Numbered from the stretch's first letter, positions 27,119-35,816 are shown. The stretch: 64,000 bases of DNA from Blastocatellia bacterium (GCA_035275065.1 DATENM010000055.1:124001-188000), one strand, 5' to 3'. The notes: a model not told the origin generated them from the letters alone. Numbers and translations are program-made.

Positions 27119-28066
27119 ATGTCGCGCTACCGATTCGCGCCGCTCGCCTTCGACCGTATCTCGACCTATCCGCTCGCCTCGCGCCCGAGCAAAGTCACGA
27201 CGGCAGACTTCGCCCTCCCGCTTCGAGAAGATTCATCACTCAAAGATTTCCTCGCCGGTTTGCCGAACATCCTGGCGGCGCGCGAGCTGAAAGAGCTGGC
27301 CGAGCGCCTTCGCGAAGCGCACCGCCGGGAGCGCGCTATCATCATCGGGCTCGGCGGGCACGTCATCAAAACCGGCCTCGCGCCGGTGTTGATCGATCTG
27401 ATGATGCGCGGGTACGTCACGGCGCTGGCGATGAACCGCGCGGCGATGATTCATGACTTCGAGATCGCGCTCGCCGGGCAGACCAGCGAAGATGTTGACG
27501 CAACGCTCGGCTCAGGCCAGTTCGGCATGGCCGAAGAGACGGGGCGCATCGTCAACGAAGCGATCCGCGCAGGGGCGCGTGACGGCATCGGCATGGGTGA
27601 AGCGCTCGGTCGCCAGCTCGACCAGATGAGCGCCGCGCACGCCGCTGCCTCTCTGCTCTGTTCGGCCTACGCGGCGCGGATTCCCGTCACCGTTCACGTC
27701 GCCATCGGCACGGACATCGTCGACATCCACCCGAGTGCCGATGGCGCAAGCGTCGGCCAGACCAGCTATCACGATTTCCGGCTGCTCTGCGCCATCGTGC
27801 GCGAACTGGACGGCGGCGGCGTCTATTTGAATCTCGGCTCGGCGGTGCTGCTGCCGGAAGTCTTCCTGAAGACGGTGACGGTGGTGCGTAATCTTGGCCA
27901 CCGGCTCGAAGATTTCAGCACCGCAAACTTCGACTTTCTGCAACAATACCGCCCGCTCACCAACGTCGTCCGCCGCCCTATAGCCGGCAGCGGGCGCGGC
28001 TTCGCCTTCACAGGCCATCACGAAATCATGATTCCGCTATTGGCGGCGGCGATTCTTAACGGCTGA
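27119..28066 (+). CDS. Conserved protein of unknown function in a gmhA operon
   Basis: The 315-residue protein is cytoplasmic-looking, with no signal peptide or membrane helix. A Rossmann-like segment IIGLGGHVIKTGLAPVLID (about 77) and a region AMNRAAMIHDFEIALAG followed by TSEDVDATLG recall deoxyhypusine-synthase-like proteins, but the match is weak and made from memory. Late in the protein it has NLGSAVLLPEVFLK and TGHHEIM. It starts 5 nt after gmhA with GAGGTG before the ATG, so it may act on a heptose or nucleotide sugar. I do not recognise it with confidence. Confidence 0.65.
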   Translation: MSRYRFAPLAFDRISTYPLASRPSKVTTADFALPLREDSSLKDFLAGLPNILAARELKELAERLREAHRRERAIIIGLGGHVIKTGLAPVLIDLMMRGYVTALAMNRAAMIHDFEIALAGQTSEDVDATLGSGQFGMAEETGRIVNEAIRAGARDGIGMGEALGRQLDQMSAAHAAASLLCSAYAARIPVTVHVAIGTDIVDIHPSADGASVGQTSYHDFRLLCAIVRELDGGGVYLNLGSAVLLPEVFLKTVTVVRNLGHRLEDFSTANFDFLQQYRPLTNVVRRPIAGSGRGFAFTGHHEIMIPLLAAAILNG

Positions 28067-28086
28067 CGCGCCAGCGCGGCACACGC

Positions 28087-29061
28087 ATGCAATTCCTGTT
28101 AGACAAAGCCCAGGCGACATCGCTCTTCGAGCAGGCGCGCGACCAGTTGCTGACGGCGCTACACCTGGGCAGCGTGCGCGGCGGCCAGCGCCTGCCCAGC
28201 GTCCGGCAGACCGCGCAGCGCAGCGGCATTAACACCAAGACCGCTTTTGCCATCTATCAGCGGCTGCAACAGGAAGGCTACGTTGAATTGCGCGCAGGGT
28301 CGGGGGCTTACGTCGCCGATATAGACCGCGTTGACCTTGACCAGACCTATTGCCTATCGATCCTGCAACTGATCAAAGCCAATCTCGCAGAGGCCAGCCA
28401 CCTTGAGCTGGACGCCCCGCGCTATCAGGCGCTGGTCGAGCGCTACATCAATCGCTCGCGGCTCGCGGCGACACAGGTGACGGTCGTCGAATGCAACGAG
28501 GAGCAGATTCACCTCTTCGCGCATGAGATTTCCAGCCGTTTGCAGGTGCGCGTCTTCCCCGTGCTGCTCTCACAACTGCTGCATGCGGATCGGCGCACGG
28601 CACGTGCCCTGGCGCAATCGGACTATTTCCTGACCACTGATTACCACTTCAAACAGGTGCGGGAGATCGCCGGGCGCTACCACAAAAAGCTCTTGCAACT
28701 GCGATTAAACGCCGCCTTTCTGAGCGAGCTGGTCAAAGCCGCGCGCCGCGGGCGCGTTCTGATGATCGTATCGAACGCCAATTTCTTCCCGGCTTTCCGG
28801 CAGAACTTACTCGGCCTCGGCATCCCGTCGGCGACCCTGGATCACATCCAGGCAGTGGATGGCCATCAGGTCGGAAAGATTCGTGCCGCGCTCGCCGCCT
28901 GCCGTTACGTCTACATTTCGCCCATCTGTGACCAGCGCCTCCGCCAACTGGTGCCGCGAGGCGTCAAAGAGGTAAGCATTGAAAGTATGCTGGCTGCCGA
29001 ATCGCTCGAAGCCATCGAAGCGATCTTGCTATTTCACGGCGAGCCGCCCGCGCCCCGTTAA
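28087..29061 (+). CDS. GntR-family transcriptional regulator
   Basis: The 324-residue protein has an N-terminal GntR winged helix (about 8-78: LLTALHLGSVRGGQRLPSVR, then INTKTAFAIYQRLQQEGYVE). A roughly 230-residue effector region follows that is neither a clear aminotransferase nor UTRA; it has alpha/beta character (VLMIVSNANFFPAF, CRYVYISPICDQ). It starts 21 nt after the upstream gene. Just after its stop is a palindromic TGGAACA site (29075-29110) that could be its own operator. Confidence 0.85.
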   Translation: MQFLLDKAQATSLFEQARDQLLTALHLGSVRGGQRLPSVRQTAQRSGINTKTAFAIYQRLQQEGYVELRAGSGAYVADIDRVDLDQTYCLSILQLIKANLAEASHLELDAPRYQALVERYINRSRLAATQVTVVECNEEQIHLFAHEISSRLQVRVFPVLLSQLLHADRRTARALAQSDYFLTTDYHFKQVREIAGRYHKKLLQLRLNAAFLSELVKAARRGRVLMIVSNANFFPAFRQNLLGLGIPSATLDHIQAVDGHQVGKIRAALAACRYVYISPICDQRLRQLVPRGVKEVSIESMLAAESLEAIEAILLFHGEPPAPR

Positions 29062-29074
29062 AGGGGCCTCTCTC

Positions 29075-29138
29075 ATGGAACAGTTTCTGCGTTTCCGCAA
29101 ATTGTTCCATTTGCCTGGAACAATTCCTCTGCTATGCT
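29075..29138 (+). promoter_or_regulatory. Palindromic operator overlapping a promoter
   Basis: An inverted repeat ATGGAACA...TGTTCCAT (29075-29110) is followed by a third half-site TGGAACAATTCC (29116-29127). The third site lies in the spacer of a promoter: TTGCCT (29111-29116), 16 bp, and extended -10 TGCTATGCT (29130-29138). No protein-coding gene follows on the plus strand. Confidence 0.5.
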
Positions 29139-29144
29139 TGCGGC

Positions 29145-29283
29145 GCTTTCTGCTGGTATTGAGCAGCAGGCGTCACCCGCTGGGCGGCTTTGGCCTCGGC
29201 GGGTGACGCAGATGGCGTTGACCTTCTAGGGGATTTGGGTAGCTTCCTCGCGCGCCGGTTATGGGTAACCGGCGCGCTTTTTT
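29145..29283 (+). ncRNA. Candidate small RNA between gntR and the DUF2227 gene
   Basis: From the promoter at 29111-29138 to the terminator at 29250-29283 there is about 140 nt with no credible ORF. It contains an inverted repeat GCGTCACCCGC/GCGGGTGACGC (from about 29169 to 29208) and then the terminator hairpin. An orphan transcript, or alternatively the structured 3' end of the gntR mRNA, would fit. Evidence is structural only. Confidence 0.4.
29250..29283 (+). terminator. Strong intrinsic terminator
   Basis: A perfect 12-bp stem GCGCGCCGGTTA/TAACCGGCGCGC encloses a TGGG loop and is followed by TTTTTT. It ends transcription of gntR or of the small RNA upstream. Confidence 0.9.
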
Positions 29284-29306
29284 GTCACTAAAGCGGCAGA
29301 TCAGGT

Positions 29307-29831
29307 TCAGATCGAGCGGCGCACGCTTTTAAAAAATGAGCCGAGCACGTCGGATACGGTGTGACTGGTCGCGCCGATCCATAAACCGACCAGCGTAGCG
29401 ATAAGATAATCACGCTTGACCGAAGCCACGGTCTCCCAGACGCGGGTGAACGCGCCGCTCAAATCGCTCAGGGCGGCGGCCTGGCGGTGCAGATAAAAAT
29501 CGCGTGCATAGAGGACGACAGCAAAGATGACGGCGACGACGACGATGAAATAGATAACGCGAACCCAGGTGCCGATCAGGATGCTGTGCGACAGGCGCGA
29601 GCGGTGCGGCAGGGCGACTTTGTAGGGCCACCACAAGAACCTGAGCGGCCCCCAGCGCGTGTACTGGCGGCTCTGAATGTCGAGATCGGGGCCGAACATC
29701 AGCCCGCCAAAAAGCATCGCCGCCGTCGTAATCGCCGCAACGACCCAGTTGCCCGTGAAGTAGTAGGCCGCCGCCGCTGTCGGCGGCACCAGCAGAAAGG
29801 TGATGCGGTCATGCGTCCGTCCTGAGGGCAT
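29307..29831 (-). CDS. DUF2227-type putative metal-binding membrane protein
   Basis: The 174-residue protein begins MPSGRTHDRITFL, the usual start of DUF2227 proteins, and has hydrophobic segments about 20-45 and 78-100 and near the C-terminus, with His residues in HRSRLSHS as possible metal ligands. An in-frame ORF extends upstream into nrdD, but the family start and the repeat at 29840 support ATG 29831. No Shine-Dalgarno is present. It follows nrdD on the same strand. Confidence 0.8.
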   Translation of the reverse strand: MPSGRTHDRITFLLVPPTAAAAYYFTGNWVVAAITTAAMLFGGLMFGPDLDIQSRQYTRWGPLRFLWWPYKVALPHRSRLSHSILIGTWVRVIYFIVVVAVIFAVVLYARDFYLHRQAAALSDLSGAFTRVWETVASVKRDYLIATLVGLWIGATSHTVSDVLGSFFKSVRRSI

Positions 29832-29839
29832 GGAAATCA

Positions 29840-29930
29840 GTAGGCAGGAAGCAGGAAGCAGGAAGCAGTAGGCAGGAAGCGCCACGTCTTTCGGCTGCCT
29901 CCTGCCTCCTGCTTCCTGCTTCCTGCCTAC
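29840..29930. repeat. Heptad-armed inverted repeat (nrdD/DUF2227)
   Basis: Both arms are tandem AGGAAGC/GCTTCCT units, with a perfect stretch of about 23 bp beginning GTAGGCAGGAAGC at the outer end. The loop is about 14 nt. The element covers the nrdD stop codon and ends 8 nt before the next start. Confidence 0.9.
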
Positions 29931-32023
29931 ATATCTTCTCCCGTGACGCGCTTGCGGTCGCTTAACTCGGCCAGCCGCGCGGCGTCCCACGACGAGGTGT
30001 AGCCGTAACGGTCTCCGGCATAGGCCAGTCCATCGACGCGCGGCGAGTGGCACTGCGGACAGCTTTTGTGCAGGCCGCGAGTATTTGCGCCGCAGCCGGC
30101 GCAGATGGTGAACTCCGGGCAGAAGAGCAGGCCCGCGCACGTCGATTGATAAAACGCCTGCGAAATCAACCTGCCCAGATCATCGGCTTCGGGCCGCGCT
30201 TCGCCCATCCAGATTTCTGTGGTTGAGTTCACAAAGCCAAAATCGTGGAACGCACCCTCTGTGCGCACGCGGTCAAGGACGGTGACGCCGCTGGTGGCCG
30301 CCAGCCGCACGCCATCGGTGTAGTATCCGGCGCCCGCTTCGGCGTCGCCACAGACGACACGCGCTGCCGTTTCGCCGAAGTAGCGCAAGTCCATGCGCGC
30401 CAGGCGGTGCGCCGTCACTTCGGTTCCCTGCCCGCTCAGCAGAAAGCGCACACGATGTTTATTCGACAGCCGCTCGCTTTCGCGCTTCAGGTGCATCAGA
30501 ACTTTCTGCGCGAACTCCATCGCCGGTTCCGAGTCGTGCAGGTCAGAGGCGAGCACGGCACGGCATAGCTCATTCAGGCCGACGGGGTTGATGGCGTGCG
30601 TCGTCCAGTTGAGCTTCAAGAACGGCGCGCCGCTCGCCTTGGTCGTCAAGGCAGCGAGCGGGCCGCGCTCGCCCAGCGCCAGCAGCTTTTCCAGAAAGAC
30701 GCGCTTTTCAAGGTGCGCCTGCGCGGCGGTCTCCATCAACCGCGTCAGCTCTTCAAAGACCTTCACATGATTGTCGCCGGCCAGGTAGCCGACGCGCGGC
30801 AGGTTGAGCGAGACAATCTGAAACTGCGCGGCGCGCAGGGCGTGATTCTGTGTGCGGCCCATCGCCTTCTCGTCGTTGATGCCGAAGCGGCGAAAGAAGC
30901 TGCCCTCGTCGTCGCGGTCAAAGGCGATAGTCAGACCGCCGCGCTCGACCGCCAGCCGGCTCGCCAGCTCTAACACGCCGCGATAGCCGGTGATTTCGTT
31001 GAAGTGACGATTGATGTGCAAGATCAAGCGCGGCGTCAGGAAAGCGCGGCCCATGCCATCGCCTTCGATAAAAACCTCGAACAAGGCTTGCAGAAAGCGG
31101 TGCGCTTCGTTCGCATATTCGCCGTACATCTTGTCGGTCGCCTCGCCGCCCGGCCCCACGGCGGCGCGCGATTTCATGTAAGACGGCGCGTCCCAATCGA
31201 GATGTAAATCACTAAAGATGATCTGCCCGCCGCGCGCCACTGCCGGCGCCGAAAGCTCGAAGACCAGGTTCTGCGCCAGTTGCTTGACCGTGCGGTCATC
31301 CACGCCGACCAGGAAAGGCGCGAGCGCAAAGTTCACAGAGTCCCAGACGATGGGGCCGGCCAGATAGCCTTGCATCACGGCGCTCATCTTGACCAGGTGC
31401 GCGACCAGCACTTCGACGTGGCGGGCCGGGCGCGAGCTGGCGAAGCCTTCCGGCAGCGCAATGCCGAATTGCTTCAAGTAATCGACCGCCGAAATGATCG
31501 AGTAGGGCCGATCAATCGCGCCGATGCCGTGAATGTGAATGTCGCCGACGAGATGAGCATTGGCGATCTGCTCGGAGAAGACGCTGTTGATGGCGTATTC
31601 GCGCTTGATGGCCTCGGCGAGCATCAGGCTGGTGCCTTCGGGGCCGTACGGCTGGGCGCTCGACTCGCGGAAGGCGCTGTGCATAATGCGGTCTACATCA
31701 TAAAACGGCACCCCCAGCCGTGTGTGCGAGCGGTGCGCGTCTTCGAGGCCGAGCTCAAGCAGCTTGGCATCTACGAGGCCGCGAATCAGGGATGAGCTGA
31801 GCGTGCGGAAGCCGAACTTCTGGATGAACTCGCGGATTTCCAGGGCGATCTGCTCGGCCAGATCGGCGTCAATGCCCGCCTCACGCACCAGCGCTTCGAC
31901 GATGCGCTGGGTGTCGAACAGCGCGATGTCTTCGTCCGAGCGGCGCACCAGAACTTCAGGCTCGCCGCCTTCGTCCGCTGGAAGATTGGCGCGATTATTT
32001 GGCGGGGTTCTCTCAGGCTCCAT
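29927..32023 (-). CDS. nrdD: Anaerobic (class III) ribonucleoside-triphosphate reductase
   Basis: The roughly 698-residue protein starts with an ATP-cone domain (about 25-110), followed by the NrdD barrel with HIHGIGAIDRPYSI. A four-Cys zinc site is near the C-terminus (CAGCG ... CPQC). The candidate glycyl-radical Gly is in RYGYTSSW. It makes deoxynucleotides without oxygen. ATG 32023 (MEPERTP) is preferred to an upstream in-frame start. No nrdG activase gene is adjacent. The stop lies inside the repeat at 29840-29930. Confidence 0.9.
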   Translation of the reverse strand: MEPERTPPNNRANLPADEGGEPEVLVRRSDEDIALFDTQRIVEALVREAGIDADLAEQIALEIREFIQKFGFRTLSSSLIRGLVDAKLLELGLEDAHRSHTRLGVPFYDVDRIMHSAFRESSAQPYGPEGTSLMLAEAIKREYAINSVFSEQIANAHLVGDIHIHGIGAIDRPYSIISAVDYLKQFGIALPEGFASSRPARHVEVLVAHLVKMSAVMQGYLAGPIVWDSVNFALAPFLVGVDDRTVKQLAQNLVFELSAPAVARGGQIIFSDLHLDWDAPSYMKSRAAVGPGGEATDKMYGEYANEAHRFLQALFEVFIEGDGMGRAFLTPRLILHINRHFNEITGYRGVLELASRLAVERGGLTIAFDRDDEGSFFRRFGINDEKAMGRTQNHALRAAQFQIVSLNLPRVGYLAGDNHVKVFEELTRLMETAAQAHLEKRVFLEKLLALGERGPLAALTTKASGAPFLKLNWTTHAINPVGLNELCRAVLASDLHDSEPAMEFAQKVLMHLKRESERLSNKHRVRFLLSGQGTEVTAHRLARMDLRYFGETAARVVCGDAEAGAGYYTDGVRLAATSGVTVLDRVRTEGAFHDFGFVNSTTEIWMGEARPEADDLGRLISQAFYQSTCAGLLFCPEFTICAGCGANTRGLHKSCPQCHSPRVDGLAYAGDRYGYTSSWDAARLAELSDRKRVTGEDM

Positions 32024-32080
32024 CGCGCTGTAAAAGATAAATGTTTTGCGGCGTGATAGCAAGATTTGTCCTTCGCGTCC

Positions 32081-32176
32081 GGTCATTGGTCATCGGCTGA
32101 TACGGTCGGTTATGATGAATCGCGCTTGATAAACCCGGGGCAGCTACGCATGACAAAGGACAAGTGACCAATGACC
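32081..32176. repeat. Inverted repeat between divergent nrdD and purN
   Basis: GGTCATTGGTCAT (32081-32093) pairs with 32164-32176 with one end mismatch. The right arm contains the purN start codon. The unit GGTCATT is a heptad-type word. Confidence 0.65.
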
Positions 32177-32779
32177 AGGGAGCGAATCGGCATTTTGATT
32201 TCGGGGCGCGGCTCGAACATGACGGCGCTGCTTGATGCCGCGCGCGATGGGCGATTTGACGCCGAGGTGGCGGTCGTCATCAGCAACATTGAAACGGCAG
32301 CGGGGCTTCAGACGGCGCGCGCGCGCGGCGTCGAAGCCCTGTTCATCAACCACAAAGGCCGCTCACGCGAAGAGCATGATTCAGAGATGATCCAGGAGCT
32401 GCGGCGGCGCGGCGTGCGGCTGGTCTGTCTTGCGGGTTACATGCGGTTGGTAAGCGCAAGCTTCGTGCGCGCCTTCGAGCATCGGCTCATGAATATCCAC
32501 CCGTCGCTGCTGCCGGCGTTTCCAGGGCTCGACGCGCAGCAGCAGGCGCTCGCTCACGGCGTGAAGATTACCGGCTGCACCGTGCATCTGGTAGACGAGG
32601 AGCTGGATCACGGGCCAATTATTTTGCAGCGCCCGGTCGAAGTCCGCGACGACGATACGGTGGAGAGTTTGTCGGCGCGCCTACTCGCCGAAGAGCATCG
32701 CGCTTACCCCGAAGCCGTGGCGCGCGTCTTGAGTCCGGGCTTTCGCGTCGAAGGCCGGCGGACGTTTTTTAGTGGATAA
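32171..32779 (+). CDS. purN: Phosphoribosylglycinamide formyltransferase
   Basis: The 202-residue enzyme transfers formyl from 10-formyl-THF to GAR in purine synthesis. The phosphate-binding ISGRGSNM (about 10), the catalytic NIHPSLLPAF segment (about 108) and GCTVHLVDEELDHGPI are intact. The start codon is inside the right arm of an inverted repeat; AAAGGA lies about 10 nt upstream. Confidence 0.96.
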   Translation: MTRERIGILISGRGSNMTALLDAARDGRFDAEVAVVISNIETAAGLQTARARGVEALFINHKGRSREEHDSEMIQELRRRGVRLVCLAGYMRLVSASFVRAFEHRLMNIHPSLLPAFPGLDAQQQALAHGVKITGCTVHLVDEELDHGPIILQRPVEVRDDDTVESLSARLLAEEHRAYPEAVARVLSPGFRVEGRRTFFSG

Positions 32780-32813
32780 GGCGCTCAGAAGATTTGCCGT
32801 TGAGAAGATGAAA

Positions 32814-32881
32814 ACAGCGACCCGAGTGTCGGACTGCCTCGAAAGGACGATTCTACCAGCGTTATAAGTTCGGGTCGCTGT
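32814..32881 (+). other. Hairpin downstream of purN
   Basis: ACAGCGACCCGA (32814-32825) pairs with 32870-32881 across a 44-nt loop. There is no T-tract, so it is not a standard terminator; it may protect the purN mRNA end. Confidence 0.45.
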
Positions 32882-32925
32882 CTAGGGATTAGATTGCTTT
32901 TGCCCCCCCGTGGCGTTGCCTGGGA

Positions 32926-33047
32926 AAAAAGGCAAAAGTAAAAAGGTAAAAGGCAAAAGTGCGGAGCCGGATCAATAGATAGCCTCAAGCTATTTATTGA
33001 ATCCCCTGCCACACTTTTGCCTTTTACCTTTTTACTTTTTACTTCTT
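32926..33047. repeat. Heptad-type inverted repeat (purN/DinB, convergent)
   Basis: The arms are A-rich tandem units (GGCAAAAG, AAAAGGT), complementary over about 36 bp (32926-32961 and 33011-33047). The loop has its own hairpin TCAATA-gATAGC ... GCTATttATTGA. The right arm ends at the DinB gene stop. Confidence 0.85.
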
Positions 33048-33567
33048 ACCGCAGGTAAGTTTGAAGCTGGTCCAGGTGCTTGCACTCGTGGAACTCGGCG
33101 GCGGCCAGCCATTGATAAAGATTGAGCGGGCCGAAAACCGGGTGCGGAAAGGTGACGTGCGAATAATCCGCCGCTTCGATCCGTGATCGCAAGCCGAGCA
33201 ACGTCTCACGCGACTGGCGCAGGCGCGCGAGCGATTCTGAAAGCGGCACGTTGCCGGTCGGCTGCAAGAATTCGGGCGCGCTGAATCTTTCGTGCGCCCG
33301 GTCGGTCATCATCTGAATCGAGATCGCCGAACTGCCGGCGCCCGCGGGCGCGGCGGCGGCGGCTTTGCGCTCCAAGAGGCTGCCGAGCAGCGCCAGGATG
33401 CGCCCTTCGGCCATGCTCAGATGCTCGATGATTTCGGCCACCGACCAGAGGTCGGGCGCCGACCGCGCCTTTGCCTGTTCGTCGCTGAGGTCGGCGACTT
33501 GCTCATAGATGCGCCGCCGCGTCGTCGCCAGCGCGGCAAAGATTTCATCAATGCTGTTGTAAACCAT
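33046..33567 (-). CDS. DinB-family four-helix protein
   Basis: The 173-residue protein has the DinB/YfiT-like pattern: SVAEIIEHLSMAE with the first His, and a C-terminal AAAEFHECKHLDQLQTYLR carrying two more His candidates for the metal site. Such proteins are thiol-dependent metalloenzymes or stress proteins; the substrate is unknown. ATG 33567 is preferred since AGGAGG lies 5 nt before it; GTG 33570 is too close. Confidence 0.85.
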   Translation of the reverse strand: MVYNSIDEIFAALATTRRRIYEQVADLSDEQAKARSAPDLWSVAEIIEHLSMAEGRILALLGSLLERKAAAAAPAGAGSSAISIQMMTDRAHERFSAPEFLQPTGNVPLSESLARLRQSRETLLGLRSRIEAADYSHVTFPHPVFGPLNLYQWLAAAEFHECKHLDQLQTYLR

Positions 33568-33685
33568 CACGTCCTCCTGTCGGTCGTATTGCTGCGGCGA
33601 GAAGAATTCTAGGCGATACCGGCAGCGCCGTATTTCTGAATTTTGCTGGGGCTTTCAAGAAATTGCCGCGAAGTCACAACGCCGA

Positions 33686-34570
33686 TTAACCGCGCGCCGT
33701 TTCGCGGAAAGCTTTCGGCGTCTGCCGCGCCATGCGGCGAAAGCTGGTCGTAAAATGGCTCTGACTGTTGAAGCCGACAAGGTAGCTGATCTCGGCGAGC
33801 GGCAACTCGGTTTCGGCAAGCAATTGCTTGGCGCGCTCGACGCGGCTCTTGAGCAGGTATTGATGCGGGGTTTCGCCGGTCGCCTGTTTGAAAGCGCGCA
33901 CGAAGTGATAAGTGCTGAGGTCGAGCACGTCGGCGATTTCAGCGAGCGACAGGTCGCGCGACAGGTTGTCGTTAATATAATCGGTGGCGCGCCGCAGCTT
34001 GTGGCCGGCCAGCCCGCCCTGTATGGCTTGTCGCCGCTGGCTTGCCGTCGTGTAATGCCTGAGCAGGTGCGCCGCCAGCGTGTCCACTAGCGATTCGCCG
34101 TAGAGCCGGCCTGCCGGGTGCGGCGAGGCGATTTCCGCCGTCAGCCGTAGGGCCAGCTCGCGAATGAACGGGTCTTGTGTGCCACAGCCTTCGACCAGCT
34201 CGAGGCGCTCGGTCATCAACGATTCGGCGGCGAGCCGCGATAAAAAAGCCGGTGGCAGGTAGATCGAGACATTCTCCAGCTCATTGTTCCAGCGCACACT
34301 GTAGGCTTGGCCGGCGGGGATCAGGCAGGTGTAGCCGACGCCGCGCACGGCAATTCGGCGAAAGCCGCTGGCGGTGATCGCTTCGACCGTATAAGCGCCT
34401 TCGAGGGGGATAGCAATCTGATGCTCGCCGAGCTGCACCTCGGACATTTCGCCTTCGGTGACGCGCAGGTGCTGGACCCGCACGCCATGCCAGGCAGCGA
34501 CACGTTTAAAGATATATTTCGACGGCTCGGCGTTGGTTGGCGGCGCGATGAAGCGTCGTTCGGCTACCAT
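33686..34570 (-). CDS. AraC-family transcriptional regulator
   Basis: The 294-residue protein has an N-terminal cupin-like region (about 1-170) and a C-terminal double helix-turn-helix: LSLAEIADVLDLSTYHFVR, then LPLAEISYLVGFNSQSHFT with TSFRRMARQTPKAFR. It probably responds to a small molecule; target genes are not evident. GGAGGAAACG precedes the ATG on the minus strand. Confidence 0.9.
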   Translation of the reverse strand: MVAERRFIAPPTNAEPSKYIFKRVAAWHGVRVQHLRVTEGEMSEVQLGEHQIAIPLEGAYTVEAITASGFRRIAVRGVGYTCLIPAGQAYSVRWNNELENVSIYLPPAFLSRLAAESLMTERLELVEGCGTQDPFIRELALRLTAEIASPHPAGRLYGESLVDTLAAHLLRHYTTASQRRQAIQGGLAGHKLRRATDYINDNLSRDLSLAEIADVLDLSTYHFVRAFKQATGETPHQYLLKSRVERAKQLLAETELPLAEISYLVGFNSQSHFTTSFRRMARQTPKAFRETARG

Positions 34571-34670
34571 CGTTTCCTCCCGCTCGTGGGTTCAGCCCTC
34601 TCAATCGTCGTCGCTAAGAGCTTTTCCGATGTTACGAGTATAACGAGCGGGAGGTTCGCGGCAAAAGGGC

Positions 34671-34805
34671 GAGGCGGCGACGCGGCGACGGAGAAAGCCG
34701 ACGCGGCGACACGGGGACGCGGCGGCGCGGTGAAAGGAAGACAAGCTATTAGCCTCTGTCTTTTTCCCTCCCCGCGTCCCCGTGTCGCCGCGTCACCGCG
34801 TCGTT
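34671..34805. repeat. GC-rich heptad-type inverted repeat
   Basis: The left arm (34671-34730) and right arm (34768-34804) consist of CGCGGCGAC-like tandem words and pair over at least GCGGCGACACGGGGACGCGG. It lies in the gap between the AraC gene and the upstream glycine-zipper gene, both on the minus strand. Confidence 0.7.
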
Positions 34806-34820
34806 GAGCGCCGCCGCCGC

Positions 34821-35630
34821 TCAGCGTTCAGTGCGAATCGTGAAGGTCATCGGTCGCGTCGTCGTCATGCCGACTTCGGTGCCGCTGCGCAGCTCGGCGT
34901 CGTTGCCTTTGGTCAGCATCACGCCGGCAACGCCGGCGCCCGCGCCAAGGATCGCGCCGATGCCAGCGCCTTTGCCGCCGCCGGCGATGCCGCCTAAGAT
35001 CGCGCCGCCGACCGCGCCGCCGCCAACGTATTCGATATTACGCTTATCCGACGAGCGCCCGCTGACTTCGTTCTCGGCATCAACTTCGCCGCGCCGGTCG
35101 TCTTGCAGTTCGGTCAAGACGCCGTCCAACTGGTGACGCGTGCCGTCGGGCAGAACCAGCGTGTCGAAAGCGACCGCCAACTGGCCTTCGCGCCCGCGCG
35201 TCCGCGCCGCTACGGCTCGCGTCACGCGGCCCTCAACGGTTGAGCCGGCGGGCACGACTTCGACGCCGCTGGCATAGACCGGCGTTACCACCGTCGCCTT
35301 GAAGCGGTCGCCCATGCGCGCCTGATCCGAGCGCAGCGTCTGGTTCATCCGCAAACGAAAATACTGATTGGCTTCGAGGTGATAGGTCGCGGTCACCGGC
35401 CCAACCACCTGGGCGTTCGGGCTGTCTTGCGCCGCATAGGTGTTGGGAGTAACGGCGGTGGCCCGCGGCGTGCGCGCGGCGGCAGTGCGAGCGCGGCGGC
35501 GCAAGCTCGGGCGGCTGCAACTGCATGTCCGCTTTTTGGTCGCCGCCAGCGCCGTGGTTTCAGACACGGTCGCCCCAGCAGCGATTAACATAACGATGAT
35601 GGCCAGTGTGCTGGTGATTGTCTTTCGCAT
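34821..35630 (-). CDS. Exported glycine-zipper protein
   Basis: The 269-residue protein has a signal peptide (about 1-30), a Ser/Arg-rich linker, a beta-rich domain (YFRLRMNQTLRSDQARMGDR, about 90-200) and a glycine-zipper membrane segment GGAVGGAILGGIAGG (about 215-240). The overall shape suggests an envelope protein that inserts in a membrane. ATG 35630 is chosen since GGGGGAG lies 6 nt upstream. No specific family was recognised. Confidence 0.7.
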   Translation of the reverse strand: MRKTITSTLAIIVMLIAAGATVSETTALAATKKRTCSCSRPSLRRRARTAAARTPRATAVTPNTYAAQDSPNAQVVGPVTATYHLEANQYFRLRMNQTLRSDQARMGDRFKATVVTPVYASGVEVVPAGSTVEGRVTRAVAARTRGREGQLAVAFDTLVLPDGTRHQLDGVLTELQDDRRGEVDAENEVSGRSSDKRNIEYVGGGAVGGAILGGIAGGGKGAGIGAILGAGAGVAGVMLTKGNDAELRSGTEVGMTTTRPMTFTIRTER

Positions 35631-35758
35631 CATGCTCTCCCCCTGCGGTGGTTTAAGGTGAAGTGTTCCAGTGGCAGCGGTAGGATGACCGAGGTTTGCC
35701 GGCGTGTTGCCCACTTTTTTTGACGGGAGCGCAAAACTTTTTGGTTGTTGCTAGTGAT

Positions 35759-35816
35759 GTGGCGCAAGGCGGTTAGCTTGCGCGAAGCCCTGCGCAAGCT
35801 AACCGCCTTGCGCCAC
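35759..35816. repeat. Perfect 25-bp inverted repeat downstream of uvrC
   Basis: Left arm 35759-35783 and right arm 35792-35816 are perfectly complementary, loop 8 nt (gaagccct). No T-tract follows on either strand. It sits 21 nt after the uvrC stop. Confidence 0.95.

Noticed and set aside
29832..30140. Upstream in-frame extension of the DUF2227 gene
   Set aside because: It reads the heptad repeat and nrdD antiframe; the family start is at 29831.
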